From Mycosynbacter sp964593465 (GTDB taxonomy: Bacteria > Patescibacteriota > Saccharimonadia > Saccharimonadales > Saccharimonadaceae): 22,420 nucleotides of DNA. A program made the position numbers and the translations under genes. Under the pieces are notes generated by a model. It did not search any database and was not told the origin of the DNA. It saw only the letters and a program-made list of their open reading frames with translations. Location: NCBI GenBank assembly GCA_964593465.1, contig CAZQJY010000011.1:1-22420 (forward strand), written 5' to 3'. Positions 1 to 6,488 of the stretch are shown here, piece after piece. The first letter of the stretch is position 1, and every line of letters starts with the position of its first letter.

Positions 1-59
1 CTATCCGCGAAGGTGGTAAGACTGTTGGTGCTGGTGTGGTAACTTCTATTACAAAATAG
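1..59 (+). CDS. tuf: Elongation factor Tu, C-terminal end (partial)
   Basis: The window opens inside a gene whose last residues read IREGGKTVGAGVVTSITK followed by TAG at 57-59. This is the hallmark C-terminus of bacterial EF-Tu domain 3 (family pattern FAIREGGRTVGAGVV). EF-Tu is the GTPase that carries aminoacyl-tRNA to the ribosomal A site. Only about 19 codons are visible, so nothing can be said of its GTP-binding motifs. In many bacteria tuf ends the str operon and is followed by rpsJ. That neighbour is present here, but a divergent gene lies between them. A strong hairpin terminator follows 22 nt after the stop. Confidence 0.95.
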   Translation, partial: IREGGKTVGAGVVTSITK

Positions 60-80
60 TAGTTTCTGTGTAAGCAATAT

Positions 81-109
81 AAAACCTCCGAGTAATATCG
101 GAGGTTTTT
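81..109. terminator. Bidirectional intrinsic terminator after tuf
   Basis: An 11-bp perfect stem (81-91 paired with 98-108) has a 6-nt loop, an A-run on the left arm and a T-run on the right. It reads as a rho-independent terminator on either strand, so it can end tuf (+) and also catch transcripts of the unknown gene at 215-652 (-). Confidence 0.92.
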
Positions 110-143
110 GCTATATGAAGGAGTAGTGATATGATAATGGCAA

Positions 144-191
144 AATGTAATGACTCAGAGGAAAATCCTGGGGTGCCCGAGCCATTACATT
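144..191 (-). terminator. Hairpin 3' of the unknown minus-strand gene, possible terminator
   Basis: Perfect 9-nt arms AATGTAATG (144-152) and CATTACATT (183-191) are extended inward by CTC/GAG after one mismatch. Read on the minus strand the hairpin lies just downstream of the stop at 215 and is followed by a short T-run. It may be a weak terminator or an RNA 3'-end stabiliser. The stem is AT-rich and the loop long, so this is tentative. Confidence 0.4.
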
Positions 192-214
192 CCGCTACCG
201 AGCAGGCGGTGTGG

Positions 215-652
215 CTACGAAGCCGGCCGAGCCCCATTGAGGTTCAGCACAACGCAGGGCGGCTTGTCGCCCGCACCAACACCCTGTGCATGGACATCGG
301 CGTTGATGCCAGCGAGACTCCTGTAGAGCCCCACGATCTTGTCGTGGATGTCGCTTGTCTCGACCTTGAATTCGGGATCGGTGTTCTTGATGATCGCGAG
401 CACCTGGGCGCTCCCGAACCGAAACAGCTGCTCCGCGACGGAGTTGCTGATGTCGGGGTCCTTCATGCGTTCGGCGACAGCCGTCTCGAGGTCCATGGGA
501 CCTTTTCGGTTGTACTCCTGCAGGTCGACGGTGAACCGAATCGGCTTACGAATCGGTTTGCCCACCTTGAGCATGTCGTCTGCCCACATGATGGGATCGG
601 CGACCAGCTTGCGAGCCAGCAGGACGGGCGTACCGATGATGATACGAATCAT
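215..652 (-). CDS. Unknown protein, GC-rich orphan gene between tuf and rpsJ
   Basis: A 145-residue protein that I do not recognise. It starts MIRIIIGTPVLL, has no obvious signal peptide or membrane segment, and the middle is charged and helix-prone. Coding on this strand is supported by a near-consensus promoter (725-753, minus), a good Shine-Dalgarno (AGAGGAGAA, ending about 5 nt before the ATG) and strong third-position GC bias: by my hand count only about 31 of 145 codons end in A or T. That bias is much stronger than in neighbouring genes and suggests acquisition from a GC-rich source or unusual selection. It also explains the long open frame on the opposite strand. The gene sits divergently to rpsJ and breaks the usual tuf-rpsJ junction. 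Confidence 0.7.
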   Translation of the reverse strand: MIRIIIGTPVLLARKLVADPIMWADDMLKVGKPIRKPIRFTVDLQEYNRKGPMDLETAVAERMKDPDISNSVAEQLFRFGSAQVLAIIKNTDPEFKVETSDIHDKIVGLYRSLAGINADVHAQGVGAGDKPPCVVLNLNGARPAS

Positions 653-675
653 TGAGATTCTCCTCTGAGTTGTCG

Positions 676-714
676 AGCGTCGTATCTACGACGCTTCAGC
701 CTGTTGTCGACAGG
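676..714 (-). promoter_or_regulatory. Palindromes in the leader of the unknown minus-strand gene
   Basis: Two dyads lie between the minus-strand promoter and the ATG at 652: perfect 9-nt arms AGCGTCGTA/TACGACGCT (676-684/687-695), and CCTGT/ACAGG (700-704/710-714) around the 8-nt palindrome TGTCGACA. The word GTTGTCGA also occurs twice, 34 bp apart (669-676 and 703-710). They could be protein operators or RNA hairpins in the 5' leader. The function is not known. Confidence 0.5.
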
Positions 715-724
715 CACATATTCT

Positions 725-753
725 ATAATATCACTTATGCTAACTAAAGTCAA
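725..753 (-). promoter_or_regulatory. Promoter of the unknown gene at 215-652
   Basis: On the minus strand, TTGACT (748-753) and TATTAT (725-730) are separated by exactly 17 nt, a near-consensus sigma70-type promoter. Transcription would begin near 718. The -35 box lies only 5 bp from the -35 box of the divergent rpsJ promoter. Confidence 0.75.
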
Positions 754-758
754 TACTC

Positions 759-787
759 TTGCATAAATTCACCGTCTCTTGTATGAT
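759..787 (+). promoter_or_regulatory. rpsJ promoter
   Basis: TTGCAT (759-764) and TATGAT (782-787) with a 17-nt spacer. The predicted start near 794 gives a leader of about 90 nt before rpsJ. The promoter is back-to-back with that of the unknown gene on the other strand. Confidence 0.75.
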
Positions 788-804
788 ATAGGGGTATAGC
801 AATC

Positions 805-863
805 ATCCAGAGAACTCAGCCAGACGATGACTCAATTCCGATTCGAGCGAGAGGTTACTGGAT
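805..863 (+). promoter_or_regulatory. Possible structured leader of rpsJ
   Basis: ATCCAG at 805-810 is complementary to CTGGAT at 858-863, which would close a loop covering most of the rpsJ 5' leader and end just upstream of the Shine-Dalgarno at 871-876. The closing helix is only 6 bp and the interior is not clearly paired, so this is a weak candidate for ribosomal-protein feedback control. Confidence 0.3.
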
Positions 864-884
864 ATAAATTAAGGAGTTTTATTT

Positions 885-1202
885 ATGGCCAAAGAAGAAG
901 GCTTGAAAATCCGCATTCGCCTCAAGGCGTATGATCACAAAGTGATTGACCAATCAGCAAAACAAATCATCGACACAGCTGTGCGCACAGGTGCGGATGT
1001 AGCAGGGCCAATCCCACTCCCTACACGCCGTAGTACATTCACAGTGGTGAAGAGTCCACATGTATACAAAAAAGGTGGTGAGGCGTTCGAAATGCGTGTT
1101 CACAAACGCCTTATCGACATCACTAATGCGTCGCCAAAGACAATCGATAGTCTGCAAAACCTCAGTCTGCCAGCTGGTGTAGATGCAGAAATCCGCATGT
1201 AA
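885..1202 (+). CDS. rpsJ: 30S ribosomal protein S10 (uS10)
   Basis: The 105-residue protein matches S10 throughout: KIRIRLKAYDHKVIDQS near the N-terminus, then GPIPLPTRRSTFTVVKSPHV, and the RRLIDI-type segment HKRLIDI. S10 is a 3' domain protein of the small subunit and, in other bacteria, also a partner of NusB in antitermination. The length is normal. The start is set by AAGGAG at 871-876, 8 nt before the ATG. The gene is unusual in context: S10 normally heads the S10 operon directly before rplC, but here it has its own promoter and terminator and rplC lies 8.5 kb downstream. Confidence 0.98.
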   Translation: MAKEEGLKIRIRLKAYDHKVIDQSAKQIIDTAVRTGADVAGPIPLPTRRSTFTVVKSPHVYKKGGEAFEMRVHKRLIDITNASPKTIDSLQNLSLPAGVDAEIRM

Positions 1203-1214
1203 TCAGTGCAGATG

Positions 1215-1250
1215 ACAAAAACGCCCTATATCAAGGGCGTTTTTGTTTTT
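1215..1250 (+). terminator. Intrinsic terminator of rpsJ
   Basis: A 13-bp stem (1215-1227 with 1234-1246) with a 6-nt loop and a long T-tract to 1250. It makes rpsJ a single-gene transcription unit. The T-tract also supplies the TTGTTT used by the next promoter. Confidence 0.95.
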
Positions 1251-1271
1251 ATAGACCAATCAAGGTATACT
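1243..1271 (+). promoter_or_regulatory. Promoter of the membrane protein/CapA pair
   Basis: TTGTTT (1243-1248), 17-nt spacer, TATACT (1266-1271). The ATG at 1282 is only 10 nt beyond the -10 box, so the mRNA leader would be about 0-4 nt, and no Shine-Dalgarno is present. Confidence 0.55.
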
Positions 1272-1281
1272 GATACTACTT

Positions 1282-1614
1282 ATGGCTATCAAACAAAAAT
1301 CCAATAAATCTCGTACCTACGCACGCAATCGCCCCGTAGTGAGTCGCAAGGGGCTTGAAAATGTATTTGAGCCGGATGGCGTATATCTTTTTAAGCTTGT
1401 ACTTGTGACATTGGCGGGCTTGCTGTGGATTCGTCTAGCAAGTCCTATTATGCTCGGGCCAGTACCCGTAGGGGCGTTTCCTGTTGGTACACTCATAGCC
1501 TTGTTGCTGATATCTTGGCTAGAGCATGCGCAGTTCAATCGCAAGATACTCTACGCAGTGCTGGTAGTTGTGACGATTATTGGCTTTTTCCTCAATGCGG
1601 GGATTGTGCTATGA
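1282..1614 (+). CDS. Small membrane protein, unknown function
   Basis: A 110-residue protein with a basic N-terminus (about 25 residues rich in K, R, N and S) followed by three predicted membrane helices: around 35-53 (LFKLVLVTLAGLLWIRL), 64-80 (GAFPVGTLIALLLISWL) and 88-110. I do not recognise a family. Its TGA stop overlaps the ATG of the CapA-like gene (ATGA at 1611-1614), so the two are probably co-translated and may act together at the membrane. There is no Shine-Dalgarno and the ATG lies 10 nt from a -10 box, which points to a leaderless or nearly leaderless message. Confidence 0.8.
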   Translation: MAIKQKSNKSRTYARNRPVVSRKGLENVFEPDGVYLFKLVLVTLAGLLWIRLASPIMLGPVPVGAFPVGTLIALLLISWLEHAQFNRKILYAVLVVVTIIGFFLNAGIVL

Positions 1615-2819
1615 GGCAAGTAGCGCACAAAGACAGAGATTACAAGAAGTGGCTGCTGGTTACTGTTGGAGTTCTGCTTGCCGTGGGTACTGGTGTTGTA
1701 GTGGTATTTCTTTGGCTATTCAAGCCTGCACCAGAAGCTCCGCAGGCGACCCAGCAGCCTGTAGCGAGTCAAAAGGTAGATAAGCCGAGTGAGATGACTG
1801 TTACGCTTGTAGCTATGGGTGATATGATTCCGCACGACACAATCACTACTAACGCCAGGGTCGTGGATGGCTACGACTATGCCAGATACTTTCAGGCAAT
1901 TAGTCCGCTCTACGAGTCTGCTGATGTAGTATTTTGCAATCAAGAGGGTTTGAGTGCGGGCGAGGAGTATGGCATTAGTGGGTATCCTGTGTTCAATGCG
2001 CCTACAAAGTATGCGGCAGATTTGCAAAGTGTAGGCTGCAGCGTGATTAACCTTGCCAACAACCATATGGGCGACAAGGGTCAGAAGCCTATTGATGCGA
2101 CAGTAGCAGAATGGGAGAAGCTCAAACCGCTAGCATACGCTGGAGCAAATCGTTCAGAGCAGGAGCAGCGAACAGTGCGGTATTTTGAAAAGAATGGCAT
2201 TAAGTTTGCATTTTTAGCCTTTGCTGATTTTAGCAACAACAAATCAGTCACCAGCTATGGGCTCAATCTGTACCACAATGAAGTGCTTGTTAAAGATTTG
2301 GCAGAGGAAGCACGCAAAAATGCCGACATTGTATTGGTATCGATGCATTGGGGTGACGAAGATTCACACGAGGTGAACGCTGATCAGCGGGCGCAGGTCG
2401 CTAAGCTGGCAGGCTACGGGGTGGATATAGTGATCGGCACTGGGCCACATGTGCTCCAAAAGGCTGAACAAGTAGATCGACCAGATGGTAACAAGATGCT
2501 GGTCTGGTACTCTATCGGCAATATGTTGTCATCGCAACTGGAGCTCGATCAACTGACCGGAGGGGTTGCTCAGATGACAGTACGTAAAACAGGCGACAAG
2601 ATTGTGATTGAAAAGCCAGTGTTTGAGCCGACGTATATGGCGTATGAGTGGACTGCTGCAGAGCAAGCTGCAAGCGCTATTAATGCACGTAAGAACCCTA
2701 TGATTTATCCGCTAAAAGATGCGGATGAAGTACTCAAAAATATGCGAATGGATGCGACACCGGGTAGTATTAAACAAAACGTACAACAAATTCTAGGATC
2801 GACTGTAGAAGTTAAGTAG
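1611..2819 (+). CDS. CapA/PgsA-family metallophosphatase-like protein, membrane anchored
   Basis: A 402-residue protein: a short cytoplasmic tail, one membrane helix (about 14-37), a Pro/Gln-rich linker, then a CapA (PGA_cap) domain from about residue 62. Visible family motifs are GD at 70-71, NQEG at 110-113, NLANNH at 147-152, MHWG at 245-248, GTGPH at 276-280 and YSIGN near 300, all typical of the calcineurin-like metal site of CapA proteins. Relatives take part in capsule or poly-gamma-glutamate export and attachment. The substrate here is unknown, since no PgsB/C partners are visible. The ATG at 1611 is chosen because it overlaps the upstream stop and leaves a normal signal-anchor. It ends 2 bp before the converging VanY-like gene, with no hairpin between them. 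Confidence 0.88.
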   Translation: MRQVAHKDRDYKKWLLVTVGVLLAVGTGVVVVFLWLFKPAPEAPQATQQPVASQKVDKPSEMTVTLVAMGDMIPHDTITTNARVVDGYDYARYFQAISPLYESADVVFCNQEGLSAGEEYGISGYPVFNAPTKYAADLQSVGCSVINLANNHMGDKGQKPIDATVAEWEKLKPLAYAGANRSEQEQRTVRYFEKNGIKFAFLAFADFSNNKSVTSYGLNLYHNEVLVKDLAEEARKNADIVLVSMHWGDEDSHEVNADQRAQVAKLAGYGVDIVIGTGPHVLQKAEQVDRPDGNKMLVWYSIGNMLSSQLELDQLTGGVAQMTVRKTGDKIVIEKPVFEPTYMAYEWTAAEQAASAINARKNPMIYPLKDADEVLKNMRMDATPGSIKQNVQQILGSTVEVK

Positions 2820-2821
2820 TC

Positions 2822-3664
2822 TTATTTAATCTCACCTCGTACAATCAGTTCTTTACGGGCTTCGAGGAGTTTTGGCCAGGCGTCTTCTAGAAGTATGTTG
2901 TTGTCGTGCAGTGCTGTGGCAAGCTCTTTGCCTACATAGCGGTAGTGCCATGGCTCAAACTGATAGCCTGTAGTTGTTTCGCCGTCTTTTGTGTAACGGA
3001 GGATAAAACCGTATTTATGTGCGTGCTCAGCCAACCACATGCCCGCTGATGTCTCTGCAAAGCATTGCTCCAGGTAGCAGCGCATGTCGCCAGCAGCAAA
3101 ATCAAGCGAGAGGCCAGTTTGGTGCTCGCTCTGACCGGGCAGCGCACTGTATTTGTTAGCTGCTTCAACACCATCTCGCGCGGCATAATTGTCAAAAAAG
3201 AACCTCTGTAGTTCGGGTGAGCGGTAGCCGCTACCGAGTGTTAACGTGACGCCATCTGCGGCTGCTTGTTTGACCATTGCTTGCAAATCTGGTACAAGCA
3301 CAGTGTGGAGTGACTGCTCATCTTCGCGGAGATTTGGCCTCACGGCGACTGGTGCTTTGGTGAGTTTTGCCGGCTCGTAATTGGGATTTGTGAGTGGATT
3401 TGCTTTGTTGACAAGTCTCCAGAGACTGTCGTCATGCGTATAGTCTTCGTTGATAGCAACGATATGCGAAGAGCCTAGCTTGACAACTACCGGTTCGGGG
3501 TTTTGTGGGGGTGTGTGCGGTAGACTGACTTGAGGATGAGTGGGGTGTTTCGCTGGTGGACGGAGTTTCCAATAGATAATGCCAGCCGCCGCAGTAGAGA
3601 TGAGCACGAAAAATGTGACAACATATAGTGCGGTCCTTGATTTTTTGGACCGAATTTCTTTCAT
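2822..3664 (-). CDS. VanY/M15B-family D-alanyl-D-alanine carboxypeptidase-like protein (copy 1)
   Basis: A 280-residue protein with a single N-terminal membrane helix (about 12-31), a Pro/His-rich linker and an extracytoplasmic M15B peptidase domain. Zinc-site motifs are present: YRS at 147-149, SEHQTGLSLD at 179-188 (H181, D188) and EPWH at 237-240 (H240). Such enzymes remove the terminal D-Ala from peptidoglycan stem peptides, or act as LD/DD-peptidases. C196 and C201 may form a disulfide. Its ATG overlaps the stop of a paralogue upstream (ATGA at 3661-3664), so the two are one operon and arose by tandem duplication. The context with murD2-murL suggests a role in wall maturation rather than vancomycin resistance. 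Confidence 0.92.
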   Translation of the reverse strand: MKEIRSKKSRTALYVVTFFVLISTAAAGIIYWKLRPPAKHPTHPQVSLPHTPPQNPEPVVVKLGSSHIVAINEDYTHDDSLWRLVNKANPLTNPNYEPAKLTKAPVAVRPNLREDEQSLHTVLVPDLQAMVKQAAADGVTLTLGSGYRSPELQRFFFDNYAARDGVEAANKYSALPGQSEHQTGLSLDFAAGDMRCYLEQCFAETSAGMWLAEHAHKYGFILRYTKDGETTTGYQFEPWHYRYVGKELATALHDNNILLEDAWPKLLEARKELIVRGEIK

Positions 3665-4500
3665 ATTTCTCCCCGCTGACGTAGTTCATGTTCGGCTTTT
3701 TGAAGCGCGGACCAGGCTTCGTCGAGCGTCAGGTTGGCGTTATATAGAGCTGTGGCGAGCCCTCGTCCTACGTAGCGGTAATGCCATGGTTCATACTCGT
3801 AGCCAGTGATACTTTCTTTGCCCTCTGGGTAGCGCAAGATGAATCCATATTTGTGAGCATGAGTGGCTAACCAGACTGCGTCGCTGGCTCCAATCGCGCA
3901 GTTGCTGGCAGTGCGACACCCTGTCGTGTCAGTGCTAAAGTCTACTGCCAAGCCGAGCTGATGCTCGCTAGCGCCAGCTGGCGCAGTACGCGTGCCGGTA
4001 TCGTAGAGTGACGAAGATACCTCTGCAAGAAGTTGTGCTTGCATACTGTATGATCTGTATGCGCTATTGATAATGAGGGTAACACCGTCTTGTTTGGCTG
4101 CGATATCCAGCTGGGTGAGTGCGGCAGCTACATCACGACGTACAGTGGCGAGCTCTCCTGTGAGTTGTGGTTGAGCTCGCATCGGTAGCGACACAAGATC
4201 ATCGGGTGAAAAATCACGAGGAACAATTGGGTGGGATTTGTTGGTCATAAACCACAGGTGCGATGGTTGGCTATAAGATTGTGCTGGTGCGTAGAGTCGT
4301 TCGCTGCCGAGCTGGATATAGACGGGCGGCTGTGCGAGCTTGGCTTGCAAAGCATCAAGCCTCGTAACTGTTTGTTGCTGCCAGCTGATGAGCCATCCAA
4401 GATATGCAGCGCACACTGCTATTAATAAGCCGTATAGGCCTATGCGCCAGTTTCGCTTAAGTGCAGCTTGTTGCCGCTGCTTGCTTGCCCTCACCACCAT
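3661..4500 (-). CDS. VanY/M15B-family D-alanyl-D-alanine carboxypeptidase-like protein (copy 2)
   Basis: A 279-residue paralogue of the following gene, with the same layout: basic start, membrane helix (about 20-40), linker and M15B domain. Motifs are YRS at 148-150, SEHQLGLAVD at 178-187 (H180, D187) and EPWH at 237-240 (H240). A cysteine pair at C195 and C201 sits where copy 1 has C196 and C201. The C-terminal GLATALYNANLTLDEAW parallels ELATALHDNNILLEDAW in copy 1. The ATG at 4500 is only 8 nt from a minus-strand TATAAT box, so this first gene of the pair probably has a leaderless mRNA. The predicted role is trimming of stem peptides outside the membrane; the exact cleavage specificity cannot be read from the sequence. 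Confidence 0.9.
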   Translation of the reverse strand: MVVRASKQRQQAALKRNWRIGLYGLLIAVCAAYLGWLISWQQQTVTRLDALQAKLAQPPVYIQLGSERLYAPAQSYSQPSHLWFMTNKSHPIVPRDFSPDDLVSLPMRAQPQLTGELATVRRDVAAALTQLDIAAKQDGVTLIINSAYRSYSMQAQLLAEVSSSLYDTGTRTAPAGASEHQLGLAVDFSTDTTGCRTASNCAIGASDAVWLATHAHKYGFILRYPEGKESITGYEYEPWHYRYVGRGLATALYNANLTLDEAWSALQKAEHELRQRGEI

Positions 4501-4508
4501 TTGTGTCC

Positions 4509-4541
4509 ATTATATAGCAAATTCCTAGGGAGTGATATAAT
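4509..4541. promoter_or_regulatory. Overlapping divergent promoters, both leaderless
   Basis: Two perfect TATAAT boxes face opposite ways: 4509-4514 on the minus strand (8 nt before the ATG at 4500) and 4536-4541 on the plus strand (extended form TGATATAAT, 7 nt before the ATG at 4549). No clear -35 box is seen for either. The -35 region of the plus promoter would fall on the minus -10, so both cannot be occupied at once. Confidence 0.7.
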
Positions 4542-4548
4542 GGTATAT

Positions 4549-6282
4549 ATGAATCAGAGGAGGGTTAGGAGAACTCGCCGACAACTACGCTGGAGTAAGC
4601 AGCAGGTTGGGCTTGTTGCAGGTATGTCGCTACTTGGAATTTTTCTTGTGGTGCAGCTTTTGTATCCAGGTGGTCGTATGTTGCCATGGCAAAAGGTTGA
4701 TGGTAGGTATGCCAGCTGGCAGCAAAAATCTGAGCTAGCCAAGAAGCTGGACGATGAGTATGCTAGACGTCAGCTCAAACTCTATTTTGGTGATGCCAAA
4801 AAACCACAATACTCACCAAAATTAGCCGACTTTGGGCTCAGAGTGGAAAATGAGACACGCCTAAACAGCGTCAAATATCCTTGGTATTTACGGATTGTGC
4901 CTACGTCGATCTTGTGGGCGCATACAGTAGTAAAGGTCGACGACCCTATGTACACAAGAGATAGCGCGAAGTTGGGGCAATACCTCGCTAAACAGCTAGG
5001 TGGTAGTTGCCAAGTTGCACCTGTTAATGCTACTGCAGAAGTTAAGAACGGTAAAGTGATAGTGGTAGCAGAGGAAAAAGGTGGTACATGCAAAGAAACA
5101 GATGTAAAGCGTACACTGGAGACGCTTAAGCCACTGCTAGATGGGGATACGACTGCTCGCATTGCTATGGATGCCATTCCAGCTAAGCTGGTCGCGAAGG
5201 ATGTGCAGCCAACAGTTGACACGATTAATACGCAGCTTTCTCGCTCGATTGATGTCGCCTATGACGGCAAATCTGAGCAAATAGATTCTAGCGAAGTGGC
5301 AAAATGGCTTACGTTTAGCGCAGAGGAAGATGTTTTTGATATACAACTCGATGCAGGCAAGGCAGATAAGTATTTGCAAGATAAATTTGGCAAGGCCATG
5401 GAGCGTGCGGCTGGCGTGAGTAAGGTGACGACACACGACTTTGTAGAAGTGTCGCGCGTCAACGGACAAGTAGGGCGCAAGCTTGATGTCGAAAAAACAC
5501 TTGAGCACCTGAAAGAATACTTGCTTGCGAAGGCCGATACGGTGCCGGCTGGTGAGCTAGCCGTACAGCCTACTGTGCAGTATACTCGTAGCTACAGTAA
5601 TACAGATGCTGGTTTATCTGCACTGATGAAAAATTATGCAGAGAGTCATCCTGGTACCTATGGCGTGTCACTTATTGAACTAGATGGCAAACGTAGACGT
5701 GCCGGGTTTAATGATTCGCAAAAGTTTACCACAGCTAGCACGTACAAGCTTTATGTAGCCTATAGTGCGCTCAAACGCATAGAGTCTGGCGAATACAAGT
5801 GGAGCGATCAGATTGCAGGTGGGCGCAACCTAGAGAAGTGCTTTGACGACATGATTGTCTTGTCTGATAATGCTTGTGCTGAGGCGTTAGTAGCAAAAAT
5901 AAGCTACCGCTCTCTCACGACAGAGGCAAACTCTATCGTGAGTCCAAACACGACATTTCTCGACACCCAGAGTTATAAGACAACAGCGGGTGATTTGAGT
6001 ACTTTTATGGCGTCACTTGCGACTGGCCAAATCTCACTCAGGGCAGATAGTCAGGCGAAGCTCATCGCTGCGCTCAAACGAAATGTCTATCGTCAGGGTG
6101 TACCAGCTGGTGCTAGCGGCGCCGTGGCGGATAAGGTAGGCTTTCTTGAAGGTCTTTTGCACGACGCCGCTATTGTATATAGCTCAAACGGTACGTATGC
6201 GTTGAGTATCATGACTGACAAAAGTAGCTGGGCTAACATCGCCGAATTAACACGTGAGATTGAGCAGCTGCGCAGTAAATAG
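4549..6282 (+). CDS. Membrane-anchored serine hydrolase with beta-lactamase-like C-terminal domain
   Basis: A 577-residue protein from ATG 4549. It has a very basic N-terminus, one membrane helix (about 17-37), a long extracytoplasmic region with VanW/YoaR-type peptidoglycan-binding character (GQVGRKLDVEKTLEHL near 306-321), and a class A beta-lactamase-like domain from about 355. Motifs are STYK at 397-400 (SxxK nucleophile), SDN at 439-441, TTAGDL near 478-483 and KVG at 529-531 in place of KTG. I see no ExxLN omega-loop glutamate, so true beta-lactamase activity is doubtful; a transpeptidase, a DD-peptidase or a binding role fits better. Upstream in-frame ATGs at 4468 and 4540 would lie before the likely transcription start, so 4549 (7 nt after TATAAT) is preferred. 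Confidence 0.85.
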   Translation: MNQRRVRRTRRQLRWSKQQVGLVAGMSLLGIFLVVQLLYPGGRMLPWQKVDGRYASWQQKSELAKKLDDEYARRQLKLYFGDAKKPQYSPKLADFGLRVENETRLNSVKYPWYLRIVPTSILWAHTVVKVDDPMYTRDSAKLGQYLAKQLGGSCQVAPVNATAEVKNGKVIVVAEEKGGTCKETDVKRTLETLKPLLDGDTTARIAMDAIPAKLVAKDVQPTVDTINTQLSRSIDVAYDGKSEQIDSSEVAKWLTFSAEEDVFDIQLDAGKADKYLQDKFGKAMERAAGVSKVTTHDFVEVSRVNGQVGRKLDVEKTLEHLKEYLLAKADTVPAGELAVQPTVQYTRSYSNTDAGLSALMKNYAESHPGTYGVSLIELDGKRRRAGFNDSQKFTTASTYKLYVAYSALKRIESGEYKWSDQIAGGRNLEKCFDDMIVLSDNACAEALVAKISYRSLTTEANSIVSPNTTFLDTQSYKTTAGDLSTFMASLATGQISLRADSQAKLIAALKRNVYRQGVPAGASGAVADKVGFLEGLLHDAAIVYSSNGTYALSIMTDKSSWANIAELTREIEQLRSK

Positions 6283-6324
6283 GAATCATCTCGTACGCTC
6301 CCTTGGATGAGGCTATAGCACCTG

Positions 6325-6435
6325 TGAGGAAGCATATACAATAGTGTTAAGCTACTAGAAGAATTACAATATGCCATTGATGTCTTCAATGAACTAGGCC
6401 TACCGGTAAATCTTAGGGCAGTGCGGTTGCAGTGA
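6325..6435 (+). pseudogene. Possible coding remnant before murD2
   Basis: Between the stops at 6325 and 6433 one frame reads protein-like residues, including KLLEELQYAIDVFNELG and ending NLRAVRLQ, without any ATG, GTG or TTG start. It may be the last piece of a decayed gene. The region 6283-6488 holds nothing else except the murD2 promoter at its end. The length is short enough that chance is a real alternative. Confidence 0.25.
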
Positions 6436-6471
6436 TCTGATAGTAGAACACGAGTATTCACCTATTACTGA

Positions 6472-6480
6472 TGATATACT
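6472..6480 (+). promoter_or_regulatory. Extended -10 promoter of murD2-murL
   Basis: TGATATACT matches an extended -10 element (TGn plus TATACT at 6475-6480). The ATG of murD2 is 8 nt further on, so the message would be leaderless. No Shine-Dalgarno or clear -35 is present. Confidence 0.6.
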
Positions 6481-6488
6481 GGTAACAT

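Noticed and set aside
150..240. Possible tRNA fragment or attachment site near the hairpin at 144-191
   Set aside because: No acceptor, D, anticodon and T arms can be drawn, and no matching direct repeat is seen at the far side of the inserted block.
131..655. 174-codon open frame on the plus strand opposite the unknown gene
   Set aside because: The minus strand has the promoter, Shine-Dalgarno and strong third-position GC bias; the plus frame is a by-product of that composition.
653..884. Mobile-element ends around the orphan gene
   Set aside because: Inverted repeats are present, but there is no transposase, no target duplication and the dyads fit a leader or operator better.
1425..1610. 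Longer start for the CapA-like protein
   Set aside because: It would overlap most of the membrane-protein gene in another frame; the ATGA overlap at 1611 and a proper membrane anchor support the shorter form.
4468..4548. Longer N-terminus for the serine hydrolase gene
   Set aside because: The extra codons overlap the divergent VanY-like gene and lie upstream of the predicted transcription start; the basic tail plus membrane helix begins at 4549.
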